This document shows, in pieces, positions 37,427 to 53,200 of a stretch of DNA of 64,000 nucleotides. Position numbers and translations under genes: made by a program. The first letter of the stretch is position 1, and each line of letters begins with the position of its first letter. The notes under the pieces were generated by a model. The model made no database searches. It saw only the letters and a program-made list of their open reading frames with translations, and was not told where the DNA came from. Source of the DNA: Begonia masoniana (lineage: Eukaryota > Streptophyta > Magnoliopsida > Cucurbitales > Begoniaceae); contig CM039511.1 of assembly GCA_022432975.1 (NCBI GenBank), forward strand, positions 24,123,653-24,187,652, written 5' to 3'.

Positions 37427-39435
37427 GAAGTAACCCCCATCAGTACGCTTAACCTTACTTAGGCTGAATCGTCCACAACATCAGCCGATCGATCGCTACG
37501 GTAGGCGATCGATCGGCAAGCTCTCTGGATTTTAATTCTAGAGAGCAGCCTCCTTCTTAACTACCCTGCACACCACACACATCACAATTTAATAAACATC
37601 CTCAAAATATCCATCCTTAACCCAAACTTCTAAATTATGAAATCATCATACCGACCTAAAACAGCACATTTGTCTCAAAACAATAACCTGACTATAAATC
37701 ATCCAAATTCCACATAATAGCATTATCATCGAATTCATTTCATCTCTATACATTCAGTTTCCATAAAAATCCAAATAAAAGGCTTAGCAAAACATTTTAT
37801 AAATTGAGTTTACCAAAACATCAATTTATCTACTATCCAGATACCAAACATCCTAAAATGAAAGTCTATACATTTTTCCTAACTAACACTCTTCAGCCCG
37901 AACACATCCCAAAATACCCAAAATACTTATCCTTGGCTCCCACGGGTCAAAATGGCACCGACTGCACAGCGCACTCCCACGAGCACACCTCTTCAACCAG
38001 CTTATACGTCGGGATCGAGTGGAGGAATCTCATCCTCACCTGTATCGAAGTCACCTACACCATAGAAAATAAACTATGAGCTAAAAAGCTCAGCAAGTCT
38101 CGTAAATGAAGATGAGTGCTATGCATGCGGGGTCTGTAAAAACATGCATTCCTTTTTTATTATTTAGTTACATAGCGGGAGGTGTCACCGGGGGTTGGCT
38201 CACCAGATAGAGAGGGCACATCTCGCGGTTAGATAGCCCTTTCCATCTGCAGGGGGGAAGACATGCTCCTCCTCTCAGGACAGCCATGTCTGAATCCCAC
38301 CCCGACGTGACCGGGATTACGTGCATTTCATATCATTTCGTTAGGCGTTTCTTTTCATGAAAACATATGTGGAAATTCATTTTTCGTGCTGGCTCATAAA
38401 ACATGATGCATGAACATGGATTTGAGCATAAACGTAAGGAAAAACACAAACAATACATAGAACCTAATGAAAAAAAATGTTCTAACATACAATTATCCTA
38501 ACTACTCTTCAAACCTACACTAAACAAGAATTTCTCCAATTATCCTCGATCAACAAAGCGCATCCATGGTGTAGGCCAAATCGGCCAAACAAGTCACAAA
38601 GACTTACCTCGCGTCCGTAGCACACCGAGCTCTACTCTCGAGCGTTGTTCACCTATGACAATTCACAACAATCGTCATTAAGAGCCGATCTTAGGAAATC
38701 AAATTCTAAAAGGCTAACGAAGTCCCTAGCTAAAGAGTATTTCCTAAAACCATTGAGGCATTTTATCGAGCAATTCGTGCTCGTAAATCCCTAACCTCCA
38801 TTAATGGAGTTTCTAAGTTCTCCAATGACCAAAAACTCCATATTCTTCAATAAATCGACTAACTATGCCAAATAACCACCAATACGTCAATTAGAGGCAT
38901 AGTCACACTAAACCCATCGATTTCTAACCTTAGTCCACAGTTTTTAACAAAAATCCTAAACGAAATCCTACCATTTTAAACCCTAGAAATCGAGAATAAA
39001 CCATCCAAGAGCATAGATTCTTACCTAGAACGTTGTTTGGAGGAGGAAACATGAAGAAAATCGAGCGATTGGAGGAGAAATCGTTGAAGAGGGAGGGAGA
39101 ACCGCCGTGGAGGAGAGAGTCGCCAGAGAGAGAGAGAGAAAACCTCTGGAAAACGTTAAATATGGAGAAGAAGGAAGGGATTTGGCATTTTAATATAATT
39201 TGACTTGTCAAATTACTGTTTTGCCATTCCTTTGATTTTATATTAGTTTCATCATTTGTTTCGTTATTTAGCTAACGGTTCAGTTTCTCCAAATTTTCTT
39301 ATTTCACCATTAATTCCAACTTATTGTTAGGGCTCTATTAAAACTTTCCGTTCGCAAAACGGACTTAATCTGACATATTTACAAAAATGCCACTATATAT
39401 TTGAATATTATAATTCCGTAAAATCGGGTGTTACA
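37427..39435 (-). repeat. Second truncated gypsy LTR
   Basis: Lacks roughly the first 200 bp of the PBS-side end and finishes GGGTGTTACA at 39435, next to copia C sequence. Intron 2 is 38607 to 38055, the 45-nt exon 38652 to 38608 and intron 1 39024 to 38653. Near 37490-37521 is a perfect 12-bp inverted repeat CCGATCGATCGC / GCGATCGATCGG. Confidence 0.8.
38055..38607 (-). other. Conserved intron-2-like structured domain (second truncated LTR)
   Basis: Donor GAG|GTAAGT, acceptor GGTGTAG|GTGA. The arms CCTACACCAT (38054-38063) and ATGGTGTAGG (38566-38575) are perfectly paired over 10 bp. Hairpin 1 is TGAGCT-AAAA-AGCTCA (38077-38092). Hairpin 2 is GGCC-AAATC-GGCC (38574-38586). ACAG|GTGAGGA follows 15 nt after the acceptor. 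Confidence 0.65.
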
Positions 39436-39982
39436 AGCAGTCAAGAGGATTCTACGTTATCTCAAAGGAACGCCCTCTCTCGACATCTCTTTCACTCCGT
39501 CTGACGCTCTTGACTTGACTTGCTATACGAATGCTGACTGGGCCTCCTGCCCAGATGACTGCAAAAGCACTAGTGGTTTATGTGTTTTTCTCGGCCCTAG
39601 CCTCATCTCTTGGTCCTCCACCAAGCAAAAAATGGTCTCTCGCTCCAGCACAGAATCAGAGTATCGCAGCGTGACAAATGAAGCTACTGAAATTCTATGG
39701 CTTCAATCTCTGCTCAGCGAACTAGGTATTCTTTCTCCCGCAACACCCCTCATTCTCTGTGATAACCTCAGTGCAACCTATCTAGCTTCCAATCAAGTTT
39801 TGCACTCAAAATCAAAGCACGTGGAGATTGACTTTCATTTCGTCTGGAAAAAAGTTTTCCAAAAGAAATTTTTGGTCAAATTCACTCTGTCCGATAACCA
39901 ACTTGCGGATGCACTGACTAAGCCTCTCCCACCGGCGGCTTTCCACCTCTTCTTATCCAAGATCTTTGGTCTACGCCCGTGA
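39436..39982 (+). pseudogene. RNase H end of copia C pol
   Basis: About 180 residues, open from the LTR junction to the natural TGA. It has AVKRILRYLKGT, CYTNADWASCPDD (usually Asp where this copy has Asn), KSTSGLCVFLG, RSSTESEYRS and the tail QLADALTKPLP. It is the C-terminal RNase H of a Ty1/copia polyprotein. Everything N-terminal (protease, integrase, RT) is missing, so the piece is not expressed as a functional enzyme. Confidence 0.9.
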
Positions 39983-39995
39983 TCTTGAGGGGGGA

Positions 39996-40179
39996 AGATA
40001 ATTGGTTACTATTTCCTTCTACTTTAGTTACTTGTCCTAGTTACTGTTTTATCCTTGATGTATACAAGGACCACACACAGTTGGATAATACAATTGTACA
40101 GAACACTCGATTGCAATACAGGTTTTTCGTTTTCTTCTTCCTGGTTTTCTTTCTCCTCTATCAGAGAGATCTCTCCAGG

Positions 40180-40194
<15 letters not shown>
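39996..40194 (+). repeat. 3' LTR of copia C
   Basis: Preceded by the polypurine tract GAGGGGGGAAG; matches 7842-8044 and ends CAAATCCTTACA. It lies about 860-990 bp upstream of the TVP38-type gene and in the same orientation, so it could act as a promoter for it. Confidence 0.88.
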
Positions 40195-40941
<747 letters not shown>

Positions 40942-41182
40942 ATATCTTATCTGTCTCCTCCATAGGAAGGAGATATCCGTTTCTTATTCCCAATTTCATT
41001 CTTATATATAAAGGAAGCTGCATTCCTAAATTCTGGTCCTTAAAGAGTGAGCAATTGTGGCGAACATAGACGGGTTAAGAGCCAGATCTTTGCTCAGGGA
41101 TGGAGCTGGGATTGAGGACGGACCTGACTACCACGACGACGAAGAAGTCAAATTGGTGGGGCTTTTTTCCCCCCTCCGCTTT

Positions 41183-44100
41183 ATGGCCCTGCCCTGGTCG
41201 CCTCCTGCCTTCAGGATCTGCCTCCTTCTCCTCCTCATTGCTGCCATTGCCACCGCCTGCTTTTTCCTTCCTGTCGACAAGGTGTACCTTCGAAATGTGC
41301 ACCATTTCTAGTTTCCATTTTTTTTCTTTTTGATACTTCGTAGTTGCAATGAGCATGCGTCGTTAAGCCTATAGTTTGTTTATAAGTTCGTTGTAAAGTT
41401 GGAGGGGAATGAGATCTGCAACGTTGGCAATCCGTAGAATTGGTTCCTTAAGATGATGTTATGAGAAGCGAATGAATGTGCCATTACTTGTATTTCTCGT
41501 TTGAGAAGTTGTGGATGTTTGAACATGTATATTTATGGCTTGAATTTTTACCAAGCAAAGATGAAAACTGTTTGCATGACTTTTCTTGATGATATTATTG
41601 ATGTTGATTTAGCATCATCTTCTACAAAAATGCACCAACCAAGACATATGGAGCAACCGTCGATGCATTGATAATATATGTACAGAATCTTTCAACTCTG
41701 GTTCTTTTTTACAGTTAATGAATGTTTCTCAAAAATTGATTTTCATCTTCCCACTTTACTGAAGATTGAATAGTTCAAAATTATTAGGTAATCAATAATC
41801 AAATGGAGTTTCATGGATAGAAAGTACTAAGTTTTATTCATAACTTCTTATTCGAGCAGTATATGCATTTCAAAAGGCAGATTTGTACTAACTTTAGTAT
41901 GAGGACGCTAACGCTTCACTGATTTACGTTGTGCTTTGTTGTTGGTTTTCATAATAGAGATAGAAGATACAAGTAGGTTTGATTTTTTGAACTTTTCAGT
42001 ATATCTGTTTTGTGACATGTTTATTTTTCTAATATAATGTCTCTTACTGACCTGTGTTGTAACATAAATGAATCTGACAGATACTGGAAGCTTTTTTGTT
42101 ATGGGTGAAGCAGGATCTGGGTCCTTGGGGTCCATTTATTTTGTAAGTTATCTGTGCAACTAAAACACTTGTTGAAAATATTCTTTGTTATTATAAATAC
42201 TCACTATTTTACTTATACCTTGTGATAATGCGGATGCCTACCATCTAATCTCATAGAAAGCTTCTTTATTAATTTCCTCTCTACCGACACCTAATGTATA
42301 AATCAAAGTTTTCATTTCTTTTTTAATTGTGTATCTCTGTTCATTCTGCTGCAGTGGTATTAAATTCTTAAGGATAGTTCTTTAGACTTCCATTCCTGGC
42401 CTTTTTATTGTTGGTGGTGGTTGTCGGAATATTCCTTTTGTTCATATGAGTGTCGCTCTAATATTTCTTCGAATTGTTTATGATTTTCAGGGCCTTTTCA
42501 TATATTCCTCTTACCATCTTGGCAGTTCCAGCTTCATTGCTTACAGTAAGCTTTCATTACATTTGGTGATTTAAGATTGGTAATTAAATCGTATTGAGCT
42601 TGCCAGGCCTTACATCTTATCTATCCTATATTCCTTAGGAATAGAACATACAGTCCTTTTTCCAATCGAGTGAAATTTTCTTAAGAGTGCTTTTCTTATT
42701 GATGCTTATTGTTAATTCTAATGTTTTCATTTTTCAGTTTGGAGGTGGTTATCTTTTCGGTCTGCCAGTAGGATTTATTGCTGACTCCATTGGTGCTACA
42801 ATGGGTGCTACAGCTGCATTTGTTCTTGGGAGAACTGTGAGTCCCTTAAAGTATTGCTCTGAATTATTGTTTATTCTTTCATGAATGTTTATTTCGGTTA
42901 TCCTGTATCATCTCTTACAACGTCAAAGTAAACAATTTTCTAAAATTTGGAAATGCTCCAGCCTGTGTATCCATTGTCCAACAACATGTTTAATATCCAC
43001 TATTTTTATGATTTTGAAGCTGTAAGTTTAGAAAGACTTGTATATTTTTGGTGTCCTTATATTCTTATTTATTTTATGCAGATTGGAAGATCATATATTA
43101 TTGCTAAGCTGAAGGATTACCCTAAGTTTCAGTCTGTTGGAATTGCAATTCAGAGATCTGGTTTTAAGGTTAATTTTTTTTTTTACCATATTGGGAAATA
43201 ATCAAATTTTATTTACCTACGGATCAAGGAGGTTTGGATTCTATTATTTTTTTCTTTTGGCATGTGAGAATCTTGATGACCACTATTCGTAAAAGCTTTT
43301 GTCGTTCAGAAACTCTATTATGATGTATTTATTGTATTGAGAATTACAGAATCTATCCAATTGAGTCCCACGTGAGTGGGTTTGTACAGAACTTTGTGGT
43401 AATATTCTTTTGTCCCAGTTAGTTTGCAGCCAACTCCACCTCATGATGACTTTACTAATAATGAAGAAGTTTCTTTTTGTCCTTTACTGATATATATATT
43501 TTGTTTATTACCAAACAGATTGTTCTGCTGGTTCGGCTTGTTCCTTTACTTCCATTCAATATGATGAATTATCTTCTGTCTGTAACTCCTATTCCTATAG
43601 GAGAATATATTTTGGCCACGTGGGTGGGAATGATGGTATTTGCTTCTCACTCCTTTTGTCTGGATTTTCACTGCCAACCACCATTTTTATAAATTGATAA
43701 CATTTATATTTCTTTCCTGAAAAAAAGGAGTTGCCGTCACATTGTTACTGACTGTTGGCTTTGACATCGGTTGCTAACCTCAAACGTATAATTCTTATAA
43801 CAATTCAAACTTTTTTAATTAGTTTTAAATGTTCACTTGACAAATAACACGTGTAAAGTTTAGTGGCAAATAATTTTGTTCTATCACACCCTGATCTTCT
43901 TACTGTTATTTAATTTAGTTTAGACGCAGTATTTACCATATTTATCTGATTTGTGCTTGCTATTTTCAATTACAGCCAATTACATTTGCTTTAGTATATG
44001 TTGGAACAACTTTGAAGGATCTTTCGGATATCTCACACAGTTGGAATGAAGTTTCAACATCGAGATGGGTTAGTGCTAAACAACCTTTATTTTGTCTACC

Positions 44101-44910
44101 ATGTTTTTTGAGTATGTACAGTTGAAAAACTCTTTCCTTGCCTCGATCTTTTTCTTCGCTTGAAGTTTACAAGTGTTAGTCTTAATTACAAACGCTCAAG
44201 CTGCTTTAATATATGGAAAATTAATTGCAGTTTCACCTAGGTAAGTGTGATTAAATAATTACCTTCTTCTAGGCCTTATTGAAGAATGACTGTGCAAGAT
44301 TTTCCTGGAATGATTTCTTGATATGAAGATGATTGCTTTCACTACATGCTTTACTTGGTTTTCTTCGCTCTATGCCTGAGAAAAATATTGGAGTGCAAGG
44401 CTTTTGTTAGACCATACAGATGCCTCTGAGTGCTAATAGAAATTCAAATGCTTATGCTATATATAATAGGCTGGACTATAGTTTTAGTGCAGCTAAAATG
44501 TTACTGCTACTTATATTTCCTCCATGTTTTTCATGTATTCAACTTTTGTATCTGGCTGCAGGTTTTTGTTGCTCTGGGATTTGTGATATCAGGTGAGACC
44601 TCTTCTGCCAAACTCGCATTTAAATTATGACTTGAATTTATGGAATGGTCTTCATTTTATGATTAACACATTCAAACAACTCTCTAAAGACACGGATTCG
44701 AATAATCTTTTTTTTTTCTTATGAATATGTGGTACAGTGGTTTTGATCATCTGCATTACTAAAGTAGCAAAGGCATCTTTGGACAAAGCGCTGGCTGAAA
44801 ACGGAGGAATGCCAGCACTGACGATCCTCCCAATCGTAGCAGATGAAACCTCGGATTTTAATAGGCCTCTGTTGATCAAAATAGATCCACCAGGACAGAA
44901 CAAGAAATAA
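41183..44910 (+). CDS. TVP38/TMEM64 (VTT/DedA) family membrane protein, nine exons
   Basis: Exons 41183-41281, 42081-42142, 42491-42545, 42738-42836, 43082-43168, 43519-43635, 43976-44068, 44562-44592 and 44738-44910, all with GT-AG borders, join to 816 nt or 271 residues plus TAA. I see an N-terminal membrane segment (residues 12-29), the VTT domain with GGGYLFGLPVGF (74-85) and the hallmark RLVPLLPFNMMNY (140-152), further hydrophobic helices at 53-72 and 205-222, and a polar C-terminal tail. The family consists of multi-pass Golgi/endomembrane proteins; related VMP1/TMEM41 proteins move lipids between leaflets, and the exact substrate here is unknown. The ATG at 41183 was chosen because family homology starts there. 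The frame stays open for 42 more codons upstream to a GTG at 41057, and an out-of-frame ATG lies at 41100. Confidence 0.93.
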
Positions 44911-46941
44911 TGTTGTATGTGTATGTATGTATATATTATCTACACTTCAACGCGTCTTAATTGGCTGAGATTTGGTATTCAAATGAGGGGATAGAGCAAA
45001 AGGAATACCATTTTTGAACTTTTCTTTTTGTTTGTCAGAACTCATGTACAGAAAGATGCTTTCGACTCCATTTCTTGGACAAATTCTTTACTTCTTGTAT
45101 AATAGACGGACAGTATGATCCGGCGTATTTTTATTGATTTCAGAAGGAAATTGAATGTAGTTGACGAGAAAAGGAATATGATTGGACCGTGCAAGTGATA
45201 GACACATGGTCTGATGTTTTGCTGCAGCTGTTGAGTTGCCATCCCAGAAGTTCAAATGGTGGATTTCTAAACATCTGTAGAATCTCATCTTCATCAAAAG
45301 TGTGTCCAAGTAAGAAAGGATTTTATTTTCTGACGGACCGCTGGGGAAGTTGAAGGAAATCACGATAAGATCCTGTCCGTAGGCTACGCTCAGCACAGTG
45401 CATGTTGATGATCATTGGTTTTTGAATTTATTAGTTTCGGTGTAACATATATAAAGTAATGTCCTTGACTGTTATTTACTGAATGGAGTTACCGTTAAAC
45501 AGAAATATAAGTGTATGGGCAAACACTACCTCTCCTTGTTTGATTTTGATTCTGTTAAGTAAAAACGTTGGTGTTTTTGTATTATAGTAATAATAATAAC
45601 TCTAAACTCCATTTGATTTTAATCATCAGTTATTAGAGTCGTGATATTTGATACCTCAACTTTAAATTAATTTTGAACAAACTGAACTTCCAACTATTCA
45701 CATCGACAAACTGCCCATAATAGTCAAACTGTTCGATAAGAGGACCACTTGATGTTTACATTTGAGATATATAGGATCGTATCAGACAAAATATATTGTT
45801 TTGATAATTTTTGTTAGACATTGAACAATTAGGTCTTACATGTAGGATATTACTTCATTATATTTAACTTTATTATTTGATTTATTCGATAAAGCTTTGT
45901 ATAAGTGACTTCAAACACCTTTTATATTGTAACGGAATTGAAAAGAATAGATGAAAATGCTAGTATTGAAACAATGAAATTTATTTGTATAGATTATCTT
46001 GTTTGTTAGCCTAGAGATCGAATAACGAGCGTGCAATTCATGAATGAATTATTTAATTAAGAACTAATGGTAGTCAAGGATAAAAATGTTCTATAAGATC
46101 TTAGCTCTATTATGAAATAGAGGGTCAATACAAATATAATGACTATATTAATAGACACTTTGAGAAAATATTTTATGTAGTTTAAGAGTACAACTCTAAA
46201 TATTAAATGAAATTAATTTAAAATTCGTTAGTTAATTTAAAGATTTCATATTAATTAACAAAAATCATTAGAGTTTAAAACTATCTATCTTCATTGGAAT
46301 AATATAAATATAAACAAAAAAAAGTTAAATAATTAATTATGAGATAATTATTTAATACACCCAAATAAAAAGCCACTTGAACAAAAGTAGTCATTTTTTA
46401 AAGTTATTAAATTTGTTACACGTCATGAGATGACTTATTGAATAATTAATTATTCAATATAAAATTATTCATTAAATTTCAATATGTGAAATCTGCGTTT
46501 GAGTCGTAGCTTGGAGGATTTAAGGCAGAGGCTAAGGCTAAAATTTTAGTTCAAGCCGCAGCTCAAAATGATTAAACCGCCGCTCATACTGGATTTATAT
46601 TGTAACATTTTTCACTTTATTTTCTAGAAACCATTGCGAAAATCTTTTTAATGGATGAGTTATGACCTCATCATTGATAAAAAGGAAGTTTTGATTGCCA
46701 TCCGTATCGGTTTTAGATAATCTTTCTCTACAATCAAAAGATTAGCTTGTGTGTTTGTTGAGTACATGATCTTATATTGAGTTTGATTTTGTTATTTTTC
46801 TTGCCCACTAGGGGTGGACACGATTCGGTTCGACCTAGTTCCACCCAGAAACCATGACCCACATTTTCATGGTATCGGAACTGTGGGGTTGCAGAATCGG
46901 AATATGAACTTAACCGTAAAATACGGTTTGGTCACGGTTCG
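44911..46941. other. 3' UTR and AT-rich intergenic DNA
   Basis: The first few hundred bases are probably the 3' UTR of the TVP38-type gene. The rest is AT-rich with no gene I can support. At 46807-46941 is GGGTGGACACGATTCGGTTC with related ACGGTTYGG motifs, resembling a low-complexity dispersed element tail common in plants; it is not assigned. Confidence 0.6.
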
Positions 46942-48064
46942 TGTAACACCCGGTTTTACGGGATTTTAATATTTCGATATATAATGGCATTTTTGTAAAA
47001 ATGTCAAATTAAGTCTGTTTTGCGAAAGGAAAGCGTTATTAGAATCCTAATAATTAATATGGATTTTAGGAGAAATACGAGAATTTTTGGAGTCGTAACG
47101 CTAATTACGAGGATTTTCCGTTTCTCGTAATATAAAATGATGTTTTAGTAAAAATAGTAAATGAGTTCCGTTATACGAACAGATAGTTTTAATGGAACCA
47201 TAGTAATAAATTGGGATTCATGGTGAAATAAGAAAATTTGAAAAAACCGAATCGTTAGACAATTAACGAAACAATTGACGAATCAAATAGAAAATCAAAG
47301 GAAGGATGAGAAGGTAATTTGCCAAGCCAAATTTTAATTAAAATCACAATTTTCTCTCTTTCTCCCTCATTTTCTCTCTTCGTGAACCAGAAGCTCTCTC
47401 TTGGCATTCTCTCTCTCCCTCACGGCGATTTCTCCCCTTTCGACGACGTTTCGTCATCCGGCGACTCGGTTTTCTTCACGTTTTCTCCTCCGATCAACAT
47501 TCTAGGTAAGATTCTATAGTTTTTGGAGGTTAGATTTCGATTTCTAGAGTTTAAACAATTAGGGTTCGTTTAGGGTTTTTTTGTTAAAAACATTGTTTAG
47601 AGCTTGAAATCGATAGACCTAATGTATTTGTGAGTACAATGGACGTATTGGGCGTTGTTGGACAAAGTTAATTTGTTTATTGAGGAGTGTTAGGGTTTCG
47701 AAAAAATTGAAGCTTTGGAAAACTCCATTAATGGAGGTTTTGAGGTGTCGAGCGTAAATTGCTCGATAAAATGCCTCAATAAGTTAAATTAGAGTTTTAG
47801 GAAATTTCTTTAGTTAAGGGTTTCGTTAGTTTGGACGTTTAATGATTTAAACGCGTTTTTAACAATGTTTGTTGTGAAATTGCCTTAGGTGAACAACCCT
47901 CGTGGACGGAGCTAGAATTGCAACGGGCGCGAGGTAAGTTCTCGTGACTTACTATGGCCGATTGGCCTACACCGTACGTCGAAGTCGCGTCGAGGATCCT
48001 TTGTGGGGATTTCGTTTGTTTAATTCTTTGGTTTGGGTAGTTAGGATTAAGTTCTTTTATAGAT
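46942..48064 (+). repeat. Plus-strand gypsy LTR fragment
   Basis: Starts TGTAACACCCGG, the U3 end, in the opposite orientation to the other gypsy LTRs. It keeps exon 1, intron 1 (47506-47888: CTAG|GTAAGA to GCCTTAG|GTGAAC), a 45-nt exon (47889-47933), the GAG|GTAAGT donor, hairpin 2 (GGCC-GATT-GGCC, 47954-47965) and arm CCTACACC. It breaks off at the poly-T tract about 100 bp later, so the second arm is missing. Confidence 0.85.
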
Positions 48065-48076
48065 TATGTTTTTTTT

Positions 48077-49159
<1,083 letters not shown>

Positions 49160-49971
49160 TGTAGGATCGGTATTGTCTAAGAGGGGGGTGGAATAGACTT
49201 TTTTAATTTTAATACGAGTCACCCTAATTCTCCCTGATTAAATATTAGTTTAACACAAGTAATCAAATTATGTAAACAGAGAGAGAGAGAAATACGACAC
49301 CAGTATTTTTACGTGGTTCGGCCAAACTGCCTACGTCCACGCTCCAAGGCTCACTCCTTGAAGATCCTTACCCTTCTCCTCACGAGAAAACACAGATCGG
49401 GATTCCGGGCTCCGATCAACTGCCTTTACAGATCTGGATTGAACTTCACGGGCGTCAATCCACTGCCTTTACAAATGATTTGAGTTTGTAAAATTAAGTA
49501 CAGACTACACTCTCACAGTAATTGAATCTCCAGTAGGATTGAGAGATGTAGAGAAAATACAGAGTGTTATCACTTCGCAGCTTAGGGCTCAGTATTCAAA
49601 TTTGCAAAGTTGTTCCTTCGTGCTCTAAGCTCGACTTAAATACTCTGTCTTCAAATCGGCTTGGCTTCAATGCTCTTTATCCAATAATAGAAGTTTAGTT
49701 ACCGTTGGAGCAGTTTTCGTACAAGTTCAGGTAGCCGTTGCCGATTGTAGTTGTAAGTCGTCGTCGCCATAAATGTTCTGAAGTTAAAGCTTGAAAACGA
49801 CGTCACTGTAGCTTCGCGGTTTATTTGAATTCTGGCGGAAGACAAAGCTGAGTTAGTCTTGAGCCGCCATCGGATGATGAAGCTTTAAACGCTTGAACCG
49901 GCATCGGATGATGAAGCTTGAAACGCTTGAACCGGCATTGGATGATTAAATCTTAGACGTCTTCCGCCTTG

Positions 49972-50242
49972 TCGTTTAGTGGCCGGAAGAGTAATTTGGT
50001 TTACTCATCCGCCTTTGTCGTTTAGCGAGCGTAGGACTTCATCGTGTTAGCTCATCCGCCTTGTCGTTTAGTGGCCAGAAGAGTAATTTGGTTTACTCAT
50101 CCGCCTTTGTCGTTTAGCGAGTGTAGGACTTCATCGTGTTAGCTCATCCGCCTTGTCGTTTAGTGGCCGGAAGAGTAATTTGGTTTACTCATCCGCCTTG
50201 TCGTTTAGTGGCCGGAAGAGTAATTTGGTTTACTCATCCGCC
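49972..50242. repeat. Variant 45- and 47-bp units bordering the 47-bp array
   Basis: Alternating units TTGTCGTTTAGTGGCCGGAA... and TTTGTCGTTTAGCGAGCGTA..., each ending TCATCCGCC. They are diverged relatives of the main 47-bp unit and probably its founders. Confidence 0.85.
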
Positions 50243-53200
50243 TTGTCGTTTTGTGACCGGTGGATTGATTTTTGTAAACGACTCCGCTCTTGTCGTTTTG
50301 TGACCGGTGGATTGATTTTTGTAAACGACTCCGCTCTTGTCGTTTTGTGACCGGTGGATTGATTTTTGTAAACGACTCCGCTCTTGTCGTTTTGTGACCG
50401 GTGGATTGATTTTTGTAAACGACTCCGCTCTTGTCGTTTTGTGACCGGTGGATTGATTTTTGTAAACGACTCCGCTCTTGTCGTTTTGTGACCGGTGGAT
50501 TGATTTTTGTAAACGACTCCGCTCTTGTCGTTTTGTGACCGGTGGATTGATTTTTGTAAACGACTCCGCTCTTGTCGTTTTGTGACCGGTGGATTGATTT
50601 TTGTAAACGACTCCGCTCTTGTCGTTTTGTGACCGGTGGATTGATTTTTGTAAACGACTCCGCTCTTGTCGTTTTGTGACCGGTGGATTGATTTTTGTAA
50701 ACGACTCCGCTCTTGTCGTTTTGTGACCGGTGGATTGATTTTTGTAAACGACTCCGCTCTTGTCGTTTTGTGACCGGTGGATTGATTTTTGTAAACGACT
50801 CCGCTCTTGTCGTTTTGTGACCGGTGGATTGATTTTTGTAAACGACTCCGCTCTTGTCGTTTTGTGACCGGTGGATTGATTTTTGTAAACGACTCCGCTC
50901 TTGTCGTTTTGTGACCGGTGGATTGATTTTTGTAAACGACTCCGCTCTTGTCGTTTTGTGACCGGTGGATTGATTTTTGTAAACGACTCCGCTCTTGTCG
51001 TTTTGTGACCGGTGGATTGATTTTTGTAAACGACTCCGCTCTTGTCGTTTTGTGACCGGTGGATTGATTTTTGTAAACGACTCCGCTCTTGTCGTTTTGT
51101 GACCGGTGGATTGATTTTTGTAAACGACTCCGCTCTTGTCGTTTTGTGACCGGTGGATTGATTTTTGTAAACGACTCCGCTCTTGTCGTTTTGTGACCGG
51201 TGGATTGATTTTTGTAAACGACTCCGCTCTTGTCGTTTTGTGACCGGTGGATTGATTTTTGTAAACGACTCCGCTCTTGTCGTTTTGTGACCGGTGGATT
51301 GATTTTTGTAAACGACTCCGCTCTTGTCGTTTTGTGACCGGTGGATTGATTTTTGTAAACGACTCCGCTCTTGTCGTTTTGTGACCGGTGGATTGATTTT
51401 TGTAAACGACTCCGCTCTTGTCGTTTTGTGACCGGTGGATTGATTTTTGTAAACGACTCCGCTCTTGTCGTTTTGTGACCGGTGGATTGATTTTTGTAAA
51501 CGACTCCGCTCTTGTCGTTTTGTGACCGGTGGATTGATTTTTGTAAACGACTCCGCTCTTGTCGTTTTGTGACCGGTGGATTGATTTTTGTAAACGACTC
51601 CGCTCTTGTCGTTTTGTGACCGGTGGATTGATTTTTGTAAACGACTCCGCTCTTGTCGTTTTGTGACCGGTGGATTGATTTTTGTAAACGACTCCGCTCT
51701 TGTCGTTTTGTGACCGGTGGATTGATTTTTGTAAACGACTCCGCTCTTGTCGTTTTGTGACCGGTGGATTGATTTTTGTAAACGACTCCGCTCTTGTCGT
51801 TTTGTGACCGGTGGATTGATTTTTGTAAACGACTCCGCTCTTGTCGTTTTGTGACCGGTGGATTGATTTTTGTAAACGACTCCGCTCTTGTCGTTTTGTG
51901 ACCGGTGGATTGATTTTTGTAAACGACTCCGCTCTTGTCGTTTTGTGACCGGTGGATTGATTTTTGTAAACGACTCCGCTCTTGTCGTTTTGTGACCGGT
52001 GGATTGATTTTTGTAAACGACTCCGCTCTTGTCGTTTTGTGACCGGTGGATTGATTTTTGTAAACGACTCCGCTCTTGTCGTTTTGTGACCGGTGGATTG
52101 ATTTTTGTAAACGACTCCGCTCTTGTCGTTTTGTGACCGGTGGATTGATTTTTGTAAACGACTCCGCTCTTGTCGTTTTGTGACCGGTGGATTGATTTTT
52201 GTAAACGACTCCGCTCTTGTCGTTTTGTGACCGGTGGATTGATTTTTGTAAACGACTCCGCTCTTGTCGTTTTGTGACCGGTGGATTGATTTTTGTAAAC
52301 GACTCCGCTCTTGTCGTTTTGTGACCGGTGGATTGATTTTTGTAAACGACTCCGCTCTTGTCGTTTTGTGACCGGTGGATTGATTTTTGTAAACGACTCC
52401 GCTCTTGTCGTTTTGTGACCGGTGGATTGATTTTTGTAAACGACTCCGCTCTTGTCGTTTTGTGACCGGTGGATTGATTTTTGTAAACGACTCCGCTCTT
52501 GTCGTTTTGTGACCGGTGGATTGATTTTTGTAAACGACTCCGCTCTTGTCGTTTTGTGACCGGTGGATTGATTTTTGTAAACGACTCCGCTCTTGTCGTT
52601 TTGTGACCGGTGGATTGATTTTTGTAAACGACTCCGCTCTTGTCGTTTTGTGACCGGTGGATTGATTTTTGTAAACGACTCCGCTCTTGTCGTTTTGTGA
52701 CCGGTGGATTGATTTTTGTAAACGACTCCGCTCTTGTCGTTTTGTGACCGGTGGATTGATTTTTGTAAACGACTCCGCTCTTGTCGTTTTGTGACCGGTG
52801 GATTGATTTTTGTAAACGACTCCGCTCTTGTCGTTTTGTGACCGGTGGATTGATTTTTGTAAACGACTCCGCTCTTGTCGTTTTGTGACCGGTGGATTGA
52901 TTTTTGTAAACGACTCCGCTCTTGTCGTTTTGTGACCGGTGGATTGATTTTTGTAAACGACTCCGCTCTTGTCGTTTTGTGACCGGTGGATTGATTTTTG
53001 TAAACGACTCCGCTCTTGTCGTTTTGTGACCGGTGGATTGATTTTTGTAAACGACTCCGCTCTTGTCGTTTTGTGACCGGTGGATTGATTTTTGTAAACG
53101 ACTCCGCTCTTGTCGTTTTGTGACCGGTGGATTGATTTTTGTAAACGACTCCGCTCTTGTCGTTTTGTGACCGGTGGATTGATTTTTGTAAACGACTCCG

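Noticed and set aside
45042..45396. Two overlapping minus-strand frames downstream of the TVP38-type gene
   Set aside because: No motif, overlapping frames, located in the probable 3' UTR and intergenic DNA.
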